The notes below the pieces were generated by a model, which saw nothing but the letters and a program-made list of their open reading frames with translations, ran no database searches and was not told where the DNA came from. A stretch of DNA of 64,000 nt. Origin: Echinostoma caproni (taxonomy: Eukaryota > Platyhelminthes > Trematoda > Plagiorchiida > Echinostomatidae). Position numbers and translations under genes: made by a program. The stretch lies in NCBI GenBank assembly GCA_900618425.1, contig UZAN01039811.1, forward strand, positions 47,265 to 111,264. The letters are read 5' to 3'. This document shows, piece after piece, positions 1 to 11,412 of the stretch. How positions within the stretch are numbered: position 1 is the first letter of the stretch; every line of letters begins with the position of its first letter.

Positions 1-72
1 GGTGCTAATTGTGTTCACCAACTATTCAGTCATTTATAATTTCTATTCACCTCTCTATCGTTATATTTTCAG

Positions 73-146
73 CTACAGTATGCGCTTCTCCCCAGCAATT
101 CACCGTTCAAGATAAACTTCATCGAATTTTTGTACCGAAGCAATGA
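73..146 (+). CDS. possible exon at window edge
   Basis: A pyrimidine-rich acceptor (TTATATTTTCAG) ends at position 72. Downstream, one frame reads about 24 codons to a TGA at 144-146 (VCASPQQFTVQDK in its middle), and a second frame stays open to 387. Either the terminal exon of a gene upstream of the window or an internal exon of the membrane-protein gene at 3125-5572 could start here. Neither frame has a recognised domain and no strong donor follows, so this is only a candidate. Confidence 0.15.
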
Positions 147-387
147 CTCGTCATTGATTAGAAGCTGCAACCACAGGTTACTGATTGGGTTTCACTATTC
201 TTCTTATCATATCTTTTTCTGTCAAACCAATTCAACCATCTGTTGTTCTTCTCACACTTTCAATCTCTTCTCCTGTCACATATGCACACATATTTGGCTT
301 CGTTCTACAGCACTTATTTATACAGCGAACCAGACACAACTATTTATCAGTTGTGTTTTGCTCAAAGTTATTCTTGTGCTCATGTGA

Positions 388-3124
388 AAATCCTATCTGC
401 CCTACCGCGTTGTATTCTTCATTCAGTCAATCACAGCGGTGTAGCATACACTTCAGCACTTTACCTGGAGTCCTATGCTCTGGTTGCCTACAATCAGCTC
501 ATGGAACAAATAGGTTACAAAGCAACTATTGCCCAATCCTCCTTAAACATTAGCTTTGCTTCTATTTGCGACGCTCAATCCAAGAATAATGCATCGAATG
601 TTACTGGAAACAGATTATGAGTAATCTTTCGACAAAAGATAAGATTTAATTCCTGAAAGCGAATTTTTATTTTAGTTATCGTTGTTTGCACCATTTTTAT
701 CTAATTCAGCTGAACCTATGAATGGCTACTGAGTTGGTGAATTAAACTTTAAGTAACTGCTAAGCTGGAATGCATATGCAGTGTTACATATTTGTGGTAA
801 GAAGAAGGGCTACGAATACGCCAAAGAAAAACAATTATCGTTTACGTAAGTTGTAATTGTAAAAAAACAGCGATATCGGTATAGGTGAAAATAAGCCGAC
901 GTTTTGGTTACCGTGGGTAACCTTTATCAAAGTGATTTCACAATCGAAAAAAAATATTCTTCCCTAAAATAGAGGCAATGGAGTTTAGTTAAATAAAAGA
1001 AAACATGCTGGAGAAGGCCTAAATTCAACGAACGTTTAAAAAACGACCTTGACCATTCACAAAGTGTACAATTTCGGTAAACTATGCCGATGCTTGATTG
1101 AATTCCTAACTGAGCGTGGCCACTTGTATTTAGTGTGCTCTATCATCCAAACCGTGAGACCACACCGGCAGTTTAGACCTTTTAGCATTTGTTTATCCGC
1201 TCAATTCATTGGTTAAAATGAACAGTATAATTTGCATAAAAATAGAATTCCTTGACAAGGTTTCTATGCAGTCAACTGAACTTCATCCACTGGTCACGAC
1301 GTTGATCACATTATTCAGTTTTCCCGGTTTCAACGGGGGGGGGCGGATGTCTTCAAACTGACTTCTCCACAGGACATTCACCCAATTTGACCAATAATGC
1401 GATATGAACAACCAAATTTTATTTCCTTCAAAGATTTATCAAATATACCTAATAATAATAGCAGACAATCTGGGTCTAAGAACAACGATGGTGTTTGATG
1501 GAAGAAACATCCGGTGAAGCATGGCGCAACGCAAAGGGAAATATCATAAAGCGTCAGACTATTTGTGAACAACTGAATAATCCGGTTAATTTAACTGAAA
1601 TAACTTATAGTTTCAGGTTTCAAATCGTTCGAGATATTGATATTTTTTTGTGATATCATTTTGACGCTCAAATTATGATGCATTCATGCATTTTGATTGT
1701 TGAATTATTTCGTTTATCTTATACATTCATCTTCATTTTCACGTCAGCTGTATCATTCACTTGTTTTGATTAACCTTGTCAAATTGAGCTACACTGGCAA
1801 ANAAACCAGATGCAAACCTGTCAGACTTCAGGTGTTTTCACCACTCCGACCATGAACTGGCATAGTGACGAGCAAATTAAATCAGTTTGAGTTTCAACTT
1901 GATTGCTTAATGTTTACAGGCAACTAATACTTCCTGACAAGTGTAAAAAGTGCAGTATATAACGAGGTGCTGCGAATGACCTCGCCAAACTACCCAGTTA
2001 GGCCTGCTGAACTGTCAATTAGAAGACAAATTACTGTTCGAGGTTTGCACGATCAAACTACAATTAGTATAATTATCTAGCTTATATAGAATGCATAGAT
2101 TATGTGAGCTGAATGACGACGTTACATGCGGCACTGCCTTGGTTAGTTAAACTAAAAATTAATTTTAAAATATTGTTTGATTGGACCCATTTGATTTTTG
2201 CGCATGCACGTGCACTGTGTATGGTCATTGTGGGTGTATTTCGCTCGGTTCTTTTTTTCGGCGATCATTGATTAGTCTATATCGCAGTTAACATGAAACT
2301 GTAACTGTTTGATTTATTTGAGTAAAGAGGAATTATTTGCTATTCCTTTGGAGTAAGCTAAATATTTTGGCACGAAACTCCAGATCGGTATGCAATAGGA
2401 CCGTACATTTTCATAACGAGAGAACCGTAGTGATTGATGGAATTTCGTCTGTCTGCTATTCTTTACGGATTTTACAGATATTGAACTGCATGAAAACACT
2501 GCGGAGAATGAAAACCAATTACCTTATTTTTTTCATTTAACTTTGCTTAAATAGCAATGGTTATTCTGTGTTGTTTAGAGTGATGGAACGGGATTCTCAT
2601 TATTTTGATTCTACTAAAACAGTTGTATTGGAATATAGCAGCCTTTTGAAGGTCTTGCTTGTAGCAAAGTTGTCCATGGTCGATCAAGGACACCAGTTAT
2701 CTGATTAACCCTTGTTGAGACCCGTCAACAGGGCATACATATATGGCGAAACTAATACACCTGCCTTAAAGTATCTAAGTTCTCATAGACTAAAACGAGA
2801 ACACACGTCTTCATATCGGTATAGGTCTTTTGGAAAACAATGAATGATACAAGCGTTATCTCAAATAGCCGACCATTTCCTTTGTTTTTAACCAATTTCT
2901 GGTTCTCGGTATTTTTACTGCTTTCTGACAGCAACACTTAGAATTAATTTTTCATTTGAATATTGTGTTTTGGTTATAGAAAAGTATTGTCTCAAACTTT
3001 TGTTTGCTTGAAAGCCATAATGAGCAGCAGTCAACGTTATCGCAGTCCACTAATTGCATTTTATCTGGTGTGGAACAACAGATTGACCTCGTATGTGCTT
3101 CCATTTATCCCGTTCTGTGATCAG
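388..3124. other. intron or intergenic, no gene seen
   Basis: AT-rich sequence with only short unsupported open frames. A nine-G run lies at 1335-1343 and a single unknown base at 1802. It probably contains the intron upstream of the transmembrane exon at 3125. Confidence 0.4.
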
Positions 3125-3367
3125 AATCAGTCTATCCGTCCCGGTAAGGGTCATATCGCTGGCATTGTTATCAGTTCGTTAATTATTGTGATCGTTTTGG
3201 TCGCTGTGGCGTTATTGTTTGTGTACAAACGGGATCGTGTACACCGTAAACTAACTCGCGTTGGTCGACGGCCTCGTGTGCCAGAGTTTCCCGCCGATTT
3301 CGGAGGCTCTAGTCTCAAACGCGACCCAACGTTGCGACTTACGGCCAATCCAGTCGGGGAAATGGAC
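3125..3367 (+). CDS. transmembrane exon of a single-pass membrane protein
   Basis: Internal exon of 81 codons. The acceptor is TTCTGTGATCAG ending at 3124; the donor is GAC|GTAAGT at 3368, and both borders are phase 0. Residues about 11-34 form one strongly hydrophobic helix (IVISSLIIVIVLVAVALLFV), followed by a positive stop-transfer stretch KRDRVHRK, which predicts an extracellular N-terminus and a cytoplasmic C-terminus. The exon ends in LTANPVGEMD. The NPV followed by an acidic residue loosely recalls the NPxY-type tails of LDL-receptor-related proteins, but the tyrosine is not at the usual place, so family assignment is inference only. It joins in phase to the exon at 5123. The ectodomain must lie upstream, perhaps outside the window. 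Confidence 0.6.
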
Positions 3368-5122
3368 GTAAGTTCTTGGGTATAAGTGTGTATCACAGAA
3401 CGCCCCGATTAACTTTGCACCCTTGTTAAACAAGATCTAAATTTTTATCCACAAATTCCTTGTTTTTGCTTCATATGCTCAAATTGGTATTAAGGCTACA
3501 CTTATACTTTTTTCGACAAATCAATCTGATCGGACCAATTGCCTAGTTTACAAATAGGATCAACCAAAAACAGAGTTTTACCGTCCTTCTACGAACTTTG
3601 GTTTATTTTTGGTTACATAATTGTATAAACCTTGATTTCATTGAAACGTTGCACTTCGTGAAAAATTGTCATTCATCTATATGGGACTCAGCTATGGTGG
3701 AAAAACTAGCACATCTAGGAGTTTTACTTTATACGGTACAAAAGTTCCAATGATTATAAAGCTGCAAGGTGAAAGTGTCGGATCTTAAAAAATCAACTGT
3801 ATCCTCAGGAATGTTTGATTCGAAGTAAGCAAAACCCGAATTTGTGATTGCACAAAACTCCTTAGAAAATACGTTTGTAAATCGCATTAGCGTTAAAATA
3901 AATTGATAGCACAAACGCTGACGTAAAAGATTTATTATGATTCTGCTGGACAGTCACATTGATGTGTCCAACAGCGATGCAGCGGCGCAGCGGGCTGCAC
4001 CGATGAAACAGTAAATTAGATTCCATTGAATAGAAAAAGAGAGCTTCATCCGGTAAAGGGTGAACAGATAAGTTACTCTTTTTTTATTCTGATTACACAT
4101 TCTCAATGATAGAAAGGAAGCGGACTTCTGCATTTCGTAGAATGTTGCGTTCACCTAACTATCGGTCTGTGTTGCTCGTCAGATACCACTCACAAAAGTT
4201 ATTCATATTCTAGGGCGTAGAGATTGATTGGAACGATATCAACGCAATCAGAGGATACATGATTAGGAGGGGATTTTTTGCCAATCTTTTCTCACAGCAG
4301 ACTGCCTCTCGTCACAGTATTTTCCCTATGTATTCCGTAAGACGTTCAGGTCTAAGATTATGTATAATACCTCTAGTTTCCTTTACACAACAGAATAATT
4401 CAAGTTTTATTGATCATGAATTTTTACTTATCACAAAATATACAAATGGAAGTCCAATTACAATGAAAGCTTTGATGAATGTTTAGCCAGCAAGCGTAAT
4501 TGCAAAATCGCACTCGTTTTCCTGTAATGCATTAAATTTAGTTGCAATGGTTTGTGAGCTGATCAGTTTCGCATTCCTGTTAGAGTTTAATCAAGCTACA
4601 GCTTCTTGTGGGATTGGTTTATATTTGTCATACGGCCTAGAAATAGAAAGCACTTATGCAGAAATCATTTTGACATAACACTATTTTCAGTTAGATAATT
4701 TTTATTTTCTGAAGATAACATCACATTGGTACTTAAGTGTCTAAATATTTCCTGAAACAAACCAAAAATACCTGCTCTATAAAAACGGCTTGTACCTACA
4801 TTGGCATTTTCTAGCAAAAGGAACTTGTGCAAATTTTTCTAGTTTAAACAATTACAGGTTCTGTCCAAATTGGACTTTGAAAAACGATTCTCCTCAATCA
4901 AGCAGTAAAATAATATCCCTTGGAATTTTACCTAAAATGAAAGTAATTTCTGATATTACAATGACCGACTGCCCGCAATTCCACATAGATTGAAATTTGG
5001 TATTTCAGTAGATTTTGTGGTGTACAGCGCTAACGAAACGTGAACAGAAAATCTAGGAAGCTCTAGACAGCTAATTAATCAGCAGTTGTTTTTCACGATA
5101 TTTTATTGATTTCTACTGATAG

Positions 5123-5572
5123 TACTACGGTATTGGGACTCTCAGTGAGAATATTCATGGATCGACTCGAGTACTGGCTCCGAAGCAGTATATTTTCTCC
5201 CCTCCAACAACAAGAAGAGAAAACAGAAACAGTTGTTCCTCAGGCAGCGCTCATCTTGCCGGACTTGAAGAATTCGATGAAGAATACACGGGCCCTATAA
5301 GTGAAGGCCCGGCTGAATCGGACGGAAATGATGATTTGGGTCAAGATACAAACTCTCAGTTCCAAAATTACAGTGAAGATCAAGAAGGGGACGGCGCCAG
5401 CGACTTCTCTCCACCGAACGAATATGGAGCCGATATTTGTGATTGGATTGACGATGACCTGGAAAATCAGGAGTTGATGGAGAATGACCAAAACCAGCCA
5501 GAAGAACCCAAATGGAATTTGGTCGCAAAAGGTCCGGAGTCCGACTTCGGACCACCTGCCGTTGATTTATGA
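5123..5572 (+). CDS. terminal exon, acidic cytoplasmic tail
   Basis: Last exon of the same gene: 149 codons and a TGA at 5570-5572. The phase 0 acceptor (TTTCTACTGATAG) matches the phase 0 donor at 3368, giving a 1755-base intron. The product is rich in D, E, N, Q and S (EDQEGDGASDFSPPNEYGAD; WIDDDLENQELMEND) and ends NLVAKGPESDFGPPAVDL. No enzymatic domain is visible. The final residues loosely resemble the GRGPEDEIGDPLA end that I recall for LRP1, and tyrosines occur near the start (YYGIG) and in NQFQNY-like settings, so an endocytic or adaptor-binding tail is plausible but unproven. A small alternative is that the exon begins at a later AG near 5234-5235. I saw no convincing AATAAA within 500 bases downstream. 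Confidence 0.6.
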   Translation, partial: YYGIGTLSENIHGSTRVLAPKQYIFSPPTTRRENRNSCSSGSAHLAGLEEFDEEYTGPISEGPAESDGNDDLGQDTNSQFQNYSEDQEGDGASDFSPPNEYGADICDWIDDDLENQELMENDQNQPEEPKWNLVAKGPESDFGPPAVDL

Positions 5573-7654
5573 GTGAATGTCGACACATTCTAGCGAAAAA
5601 TCTAGTTATGTGCGCATGAATGGATAAAATCTGATACGTTTCGCTTTGGTATCTGCTTCTATAACGTCATTTATGATATGCTCATCGCTACCTTGTGTTA
5701 TTCTATGAAACTTGAGTTCTACGGGATCCAGTTTCACCTAGGCAAAGCAAAACATCTTCTGATTGTATGTCATATATGAGTATAGATATCTATATAAATC
5801 ATTCTTCATAAAGCCTCGCTTGCTTATGACTCCAAACGGCATTCTCCTACGCACATATCTCGTATCTCATACAATATTCAACGATCAAAAGTCCATTTTC
5901 ATTTGCCCTTGTTTTCTTACTCATTCCATTCTTCCACGAAACTATAGTGATTTATTCGCATAACTAAGATTGACCAATTGCGAAACTAATCAACGCCAAA
6001 CCTCCTTGTTTTCGCGCTCACCCACTCACTCTCTCTCACTGACTGTACATCGTGTGGTTCGTGCATGAGTTGAACACAGCATTTTTAACTTTTATCTCTT
6101 TTTCTGTCTATCTTTTAGCGCTTATGTTCCCACACAAGTGTTTGACTATGAATGAGATACTTTGTCAAACTCGGTTAGTCTATAAAAATCTATATATACA
6201 TGTAATTATCAATTTGATTATATCTTTTGAGTATTAGTAAATGACTTTATACATTTTATTCGTGCTATTCCCAAAGAACTTTAAAACTAATAGGACTGAA
6301 ACATCATCCAAAAATGAAATTAAAATCTGTTAAATATGTCAAACATTCTTACAACCCAACGAACAGTTTTATTTTTTTCCCAGATGTATTCATATAACGG
6401 AGCAAGTTATAGTTACAGTTAATGTAACCGATTAATGAGATCAATCTAATCGTTCACCTCACCTCTCTGTCTCACCGTTTAGGTATAACAGCATAACCTA
6501 TGTTATGTAGATGGGAGTAAACTAGAGGACAAGTCAATTATTGGGAAGAACACTTAGAAACAGACTGCTTTTACTTGAGTGATCAAATTATTATGTTGAT
6601 CTGAGAGTACAAAGAGTTTACAGATTTTATGGCAGAAATAGACGAAATAAAACAATACAATTGATAGTAATGTTCTCCGTAAAATTTATCACTTTGCATT
6701 AGAAACAAGGAAAATTATTATCAATATGCTCATTTACATCAAGTTAAAAATAAAATCACTGTGAATACGGAATGGAAGTGAGATTTGAAGGTCATAAAAG
6801 CAAATTGGTATCAGACAGTGCGATGCTTATGACTGATTGACTGTCTCTAAAGATCATAGATAAACAAATGTGAATTGGTGATTCCGGTCATCCTCTGCAT
6901 GAGTGGATTTTCCAACAGTGATGACGCACACACACACCTTCAGTTCAAGTACTTTGGAGTATGAAACGCCAGACGGTCCCGATAAATGTGAATCGATATC
7001 GAGAACCAAACTGTAGAGCTTAGCGCTTTCTGAGTATAAGTTTGACTGTAGAAACTGAAGTTTATGATTGCAGTTCATTTCCAACAAAGAAAAAATGCAT
7101 ACAAATTGAAAGAAAGTTTGGTTTAGCAACCCACCCTAATTTCACTGATAAAAATGAACAATACATCGTTTACTAATGATATCATTCTGTGAATAAAAAG
7201 GAAAACGATAATTAAAGAGTTTATGGTCACGGTTTAATTAGTTAATTTATCTGATTTCAGCGGCTCAAAATGTTGTGATCACGTTTGCACAAATACCGCG
7301 TTATTTTGTAGTGAATTTCTTTGTGCACGGTGCAAGCGATGCTTCGACTGGAACTCTTTTTCGATCTGGTTGAGCTTCATAAGCATCGCATTGTAGTTGC
7401 CCAATTGAGCATTGACCTTGGACTATACAGATAACCACTGAGCCACAGGGAAGCTGATCAGACAGACGAAATGCACCATAAAGTCGAAACACACTTTACA
7501 ATACCTTCATGTAACAAGTAGTCAGGTTTTGGATGCTCCCAACTGAGTCATTATCCCAATGGCTTGTGGTGAATTGAGCAATGTCTGATACTCCCAACAG
7601 ACTTTCAAAGATAGATTGTGCTCTACCGTGCATACATAAAATGAGAAACCGGTT
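5573..7654. other. no gene seen
   Basis: Probably 3' untranslated and intergenic sequence after the membrane-protein gene. AATAAA motifs occur near 6646 and 7192, too far to assign. Only short frames without splice support are present. Confidence 0.4.
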
Positions 7655-7740
7655 GGATCAGCTGCCCAGTGGTCAAGTGGATGGTTTGCTTGGGAGGTCC
7701 TGGTTCCAATCCTCACTTGGGTCAATGGATTCATATTTTT
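7655..7740 (+). mobile_element. tRNA-derived SINE copy
   Basis: A box A-like TGGTCAAGTGG (7670-7680) is followed 22 bases later by a box B-like GGTTCCAATCC (7702-7712), the spacing of an RNA polymerase III promoter in a tRNA. Box B carries a C where the consensus has G. The stem partners of a functional tRNA are not visible, so a tRNA-related SINE or pseudogene is the better reading. The antisense strand is open across it, which is a shadow and not a gene. Confidence 0.4.
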
Positions 7741-9254
7741 GTTGAGACTCAACCAGGTCGAAACTGCTTTTCAGTTGACTCTTCATCTGGTCTGCACAAC
7801 TNAAGATTAGCCGATTATAATTGTAGGATCTTCCTTAAAGATCGAAACGTTTTCATCATCGTCTTGTTTTGTTTTTTTTAGCGGTGGCTCAATCGTGTAA
7901 ATTAAGTCGAATATGAAACATCTTCCAAAATCACTGATTTTCACCCATTCGACACAATTTCATATTAATTAGATTCAGACCTAGTAAAAATTTGGATAAA
8001 TGGGTTTGCCCACGGAAACGAGAGATTTAAAATAACGTATAGGAATTATGCCATCCAGTTGTGGAAGTGTACGCTTGTTTCTTGGTTGGACTGCTATGCT
8101 ACCTCCCAAAAGACTTAAATGGCTTTTTCGTATATTCAGAATCTATTTTGCCTGAGTTACAAGGATATTATGTTTTAGAATATTTCATTTAAATCACTCT
8201 CAATGGTTGTTCACCCTGAAGTCCTAAAGTCAACCAGAATGACTAGGTTGCATCAGCTGAGCTTTTGGGACGAAACTAAAATGTTCCATTGTGCACCTAA
8301 AATGTGTTACCGAAAGCGATCTGTGCTTAGGGAATTGGGTACCAGAAAATAAGTCAACCTTGAAGATTTTCGAAAATTGTTATCCAAGGAGAATCACAAC
8401 CATTAATGCTCGTCGGCCAAGATTAGCTGAAATAAGTAATTTGAGGGGCGGGACCATTCGTTTGGAACCAAAGTACAATGTTTCTTTTAAATATAGTGAC
8501 GAGTGATATTTACTTACTTTCAGGGTTTTTAAACGAATGCGCTCCGTGTGCCTGCCTATTGTATGGACGTGATTAGAAGTAGGTAAAGTAAATCTCACTT
8601 GCAGCTTGAAAAGTGAATTCCAGATGAACAAGCCTCGAAGAATCATTGTGTTGATTCTATGATAGTGGTTGTGGGCTAAATGTATTTAACCTCAGCCAAC
8701 TCAATCCATGGCCGAATTTTAGTGTTTTTATAATGAGTAGCATATGAGTGAGGCTTGTACGTCTCAAATCCACTCCCTGAGCTGCAAATGAGAATCGCGT
8801 TGCCTAATTCACATCCGGCGTTCAAGTATAAGAATGACCAGACAAGATTACATAATACGGACAGCGGCCTAATGGCGAAGATGACGAAATCGCTTATATA
8901 CTTCTGGGCAATTTTGCGCAGTCGTCTATATACTACTCATTACAACTGGAAGTATTGGTTGTTGAACAGCGATGTGGGAGTTGCACTCTAATAACTTGAA
9001 GTCGATAACAAGGAAAACTTTGTGGTTGATCCTGAAAACAGGCCATCGGAGCCCCTGGTATACAGAAGATAAAGCCCATTTTATGCCGCTGTGGATTCAC
9101 TTAGGCCCTACCACCGGTGAGCTAGACGCTTAGAACAAGCATACAAACTTAAATAGATCAATCGTATTTTCCCAACGGAGTTTTAAAAAGGTTTTTCACT
9201 TATTCCTCTCGTAAACCAGTTCGAATTCTCGGAGACCTCTGAGGTCATACGTAA

Positions 9255-9281
9255 AAGGCACACTTCTTTACAGTGTGCCTT
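9255..9281. repeat. perfect 10-bp inverted repeat hairpin
   Basis: AAGGCACACT and AGTGTGCCTT are perfect complements separated by a 7-base loop. There is no neighbouring gene to give it a role. Confidence 0.6.
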
Positions 9282-9648
9282 CTACCCTCAGAACCACGAG
9301 ACCATATCTGCAACCTTTATAGGGATGACACTTTATATGGATCGGAAAATGGTTTATTACCGTTCTAGACAGTGGGCATGAAAGAGGGGAACTAATGAAG
9401 ACAACCGTAGTTTCACTGGGTTTGACATACTAATTTCACTAATAATCTAATGCTATTGCGAATTGACTGAGTCTGTATCAATCTTAACTTTCAGTGATAT
9501 AGTACACCACTTTTACACAGTTTTCGAAGTGTCATCTAAAGGCAATGACGGGTGTGTATCACACAATGCGAAGCCCTTATCAGCTGGAAAGGCTATCTAT
9601 TTAAATTCCGTTTACTGGAAAATGGGGCAATTCACTGTATCGGTGTAG

Positions 9649-9712
9649 GGAACCAAAAGAAAACCATGAGATTGATCAAATGTGCGATCACAGTGATGAT
9701 CAAACGGCAAAT
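9649..9712 (+). CDS. candidate internal exon
   Basis: An open frame (REPKENHEIDQMCDHSDDQ) runs from an acceptor-like GTATCGGTGTAG to a consensus donor AAT|GTAAGT at 9713, ending in phase 0. The next candidate exon at 10100 also starts in phase 0. The product is hydrophilic and has no recognised domain. It is short and the acceptor is weak. Confidence 0.25.
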
Positions 9713-10099
9713 GTAAGTAAATTATTACTTCGAACGACGTATATCCGAATCACAACAGTAACGTCCGACTTTGCCCTTTCTTTTTATTTTCTATGGTAGT
9801 CCATTGATCAGAAGATTTACTTTTCTTGAAAACTACATCATTATATTTTATTGCTTGGGTATTAATTTCGAACCAAACGAACTCGAGTTTTTAAGGGATT
9901 CGAGACGTTTCCCCCGTTTCTGTTTGTTTGCATCAGCTCGATTGTACTCTGTTTAATCTGGACAAAGCGTGAGTAAACTAGAATAATTCAAACGTTGTTG
10001 TCGTTGATCTGTAAATTGTCAAAAGTTTGCATTCCGGATATCTTTTATACATACACTTGATACTCGAAATGCTTTGAAATACATGACTGACTCTTGCAG

Positions 10100-10225
10100 G
10101 ACTCATATGCTGTGCCCCTCGAGAGAAATGTTCAACACAATTGTGTGCCGATGGTGTGCACGGTTTTTACCACTCACTTGCATGGAAAAGATAACCGTCG
10201 GGATAGGCGACACTCGGATGGCTAG
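10100..10225 (+). CDS. candidate terminal exon
   Basis: After the acceptor ATGACTGACTCTTGCAG, the phase 0 frame gives 41 codons and a TAG (starts DSYAVPLERNVQHNC). It could follow the exon ending at 9712. A second frame from the same acceptor (LICCAPREKCSTQLCADG) would instead fit a phase 1 donor, GTGAGT at about 9968, that ends a stretch encoding a hydrophobic helix (FLFVCISSIVLCLIW). The two readings are mutually exclusive, so the exon is plausible but its frame is not settled. Confidence 0.25.
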   Translation, partial: DSYAVPLERNVQHNCVPMVCTVFTTHLHGKDNRRDRRHSDG

Positions 10226-11000
10226 CGGGAGTATCTTACAGGCAAAAGCATATCTGCTGCTTAGGCGCCGAGGATGCTCGATGGATAGGAAAATTTGCGT
10301 TTTGATGGTGCACGCTTTTGCATTATTTATGACTGTAAAATTCAAATGTCTGAGAACAAAAACAATTTGCATTAGAGAATCTTCACCGATATGGTTGCAA
10401 GACCAAATATGTTGAAAACACTCCCAGGGGAACCATTTCACAGGAGTGTTTATTGATTTTAACTAGAAATCCGACTGAAAGTTAGTTCTCTCAGAAAGCT
10501 TGGAGATACTTTATATTGTGAGAACAGATCAAGAGGAATCCGTTAACTAACTTAAACCGCTAATATAACAAAGCTTGTCAGTAATCGTTCACAATATTCA
10601 GTCTTCGCGGATATTTCAGAATGCTAAATAATCACATCGGAGAGAGTTATTACACAAAACATTTATCTCAAACATGATCTTACAATAGATGACAAAAACC
10701 TGTGAGTAAAGCCATCTAGGAAAACTATTGATTTTCTGTAAGTGAACTTGGTTTACCAAATCATTGAAGATGATTTACTATATGATATCATCTGTCATCT
10801 GACCAAAGCTCAGGGGAAACTGATTTCGGGAAGTGTGTTTTTCCAAATACATTGTGGGATATCTTGATAATTTTATTCGCTTTATTGAATTAACTTTAAG
10901 TTCTGTTAACCGAAGGTGTCAACTGTGGCTGCTTCAGTTCAATTCTAAAAACTATGTATCATTTCAATGCGATGAAAATGTTTGTGATAACCAACAAAGA

Positions 11001-11045
11001 GCACTGGACAGCTGTTTCGTTCTGTTTGGGACTCGTCAGCAGTGC
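11001..11045 (-). ncRNA. type I hammerhead ribozyme
   Basis: On the minus strand the elements appear in order. Helix I 5' strand is GCACUG; the core is CUGACGA; helix II is GUCC...GAAC with one C-A mismatch; then the core GAAA. A very short helix III (AC and GU around an AGCU loop) is followed by the cleavage trinucleotide GUC. Helix I 3' strand is CAGUGC, a perfect 6-bp match to the first. All invariant core bases are present; position 7 is C, which is allowed. Predicted cleavage is after GUC, between 11007 and 11006. The short helix III is the feature of hammerheads in Penelope-like retroelements. The weakened helix II may lower activity. Confidence 0.78.
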
Positions 11046-11164
11046 ATACTTTTTGTGTCCCTGTCAGGACTCAAACCGCGATTCTTCGGGCTGGGACTTC
11101 AAACCCTTACCCTTGGGCTACACGATCGATGGTTATCTCCTTGTGCGAATGGTTCAACCAATTT

Positions 11165-11412
11165 CGATGGTGAATGTTTGGATTAGCCCATTCGGTTTTT
11201 CACAGGCACCAGGCACTGTTGATGATGTTCGATGAACGATACAGCTGTCCAGTGCTCTTTGTTGGTTATCACAAACATTTCCATCGCACTAAAATGCAAA
11301 CAAACAGTGAGGAATTAACGATCTATCAGGGAGTAAAACCCACATTGAACATCATCAACAGTGCCTGGTGCCTGTGAAAAACTGAATGGGCTAATCCAAA
11401 CATTTACCATCT
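11165..11412. repeat. nested inverted repeat, 70-bp arms
   Basis: Arm 11165-11234 and arm 11343-11412 are reverse complements with about three differences (shared core GATTAGCCCATTC and CACAGGCACCAGGCACTG). The right terminus of the hammerhead element lies between the arms, so two palindromes interlock. Confidence 0.85.
11234..11255 (+). ncRNA. 3' half of a second hammerhead, broken
   Basis: The plus strand carries the helix II 3' strand GAAC, GAUA in place of the core GAAA, the short helix III with AGCU loop, GUC and CAGUGC, that is, the 3' half of the same ribozyme in the opposite orientation. The 5' half with CUGANGA is absent because the element is joined here to another repeat, and the core is mutated. 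It cannot be active. Confidence 0.6.

Larger units (their letters stand above)
10969..11290. mobile_element. palindromic hammerhead-bearing repeat
   Basis: Left terminus 10969-11020 and right terminus 11237-11290 are near-perfect reverse complements (shared core AACCAACAAAGAGCACTGGA). The left end contains a hammerhead ribozyme on the minus strand; the right end contains the 3' half of one on the plus strand. The interior has a degenerate tRNA-like box B on the minus strand (GGTTTGAGTCC). A second, older copy is at 14845-15030 and a third begins at the window end. Hammerheads of this form are known from the terminal repeats of Penelope-like elements and from small retroelements, so a non-autonomous retroelement is the likely identity. 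Confidence 0.7.

Noticed and set aside
185..620. Two overlapping plus-strand frames of about 120 codons
   Set aside because: Low-complexity Ser/His/Leu composition typical of AT-rich intron; no domain.
8255..8285. CAGCTGAGC...GGGACGAAAC as another hammerhead
   Set aside because: The CUGANGA box is incomplete and helix I and III partners are absent.
10103..10441. 112-codon minus-strand frame opposite the 10100 exon candidate
   Set aside because: Mirror of plus-strand frames and without splice or domain support.
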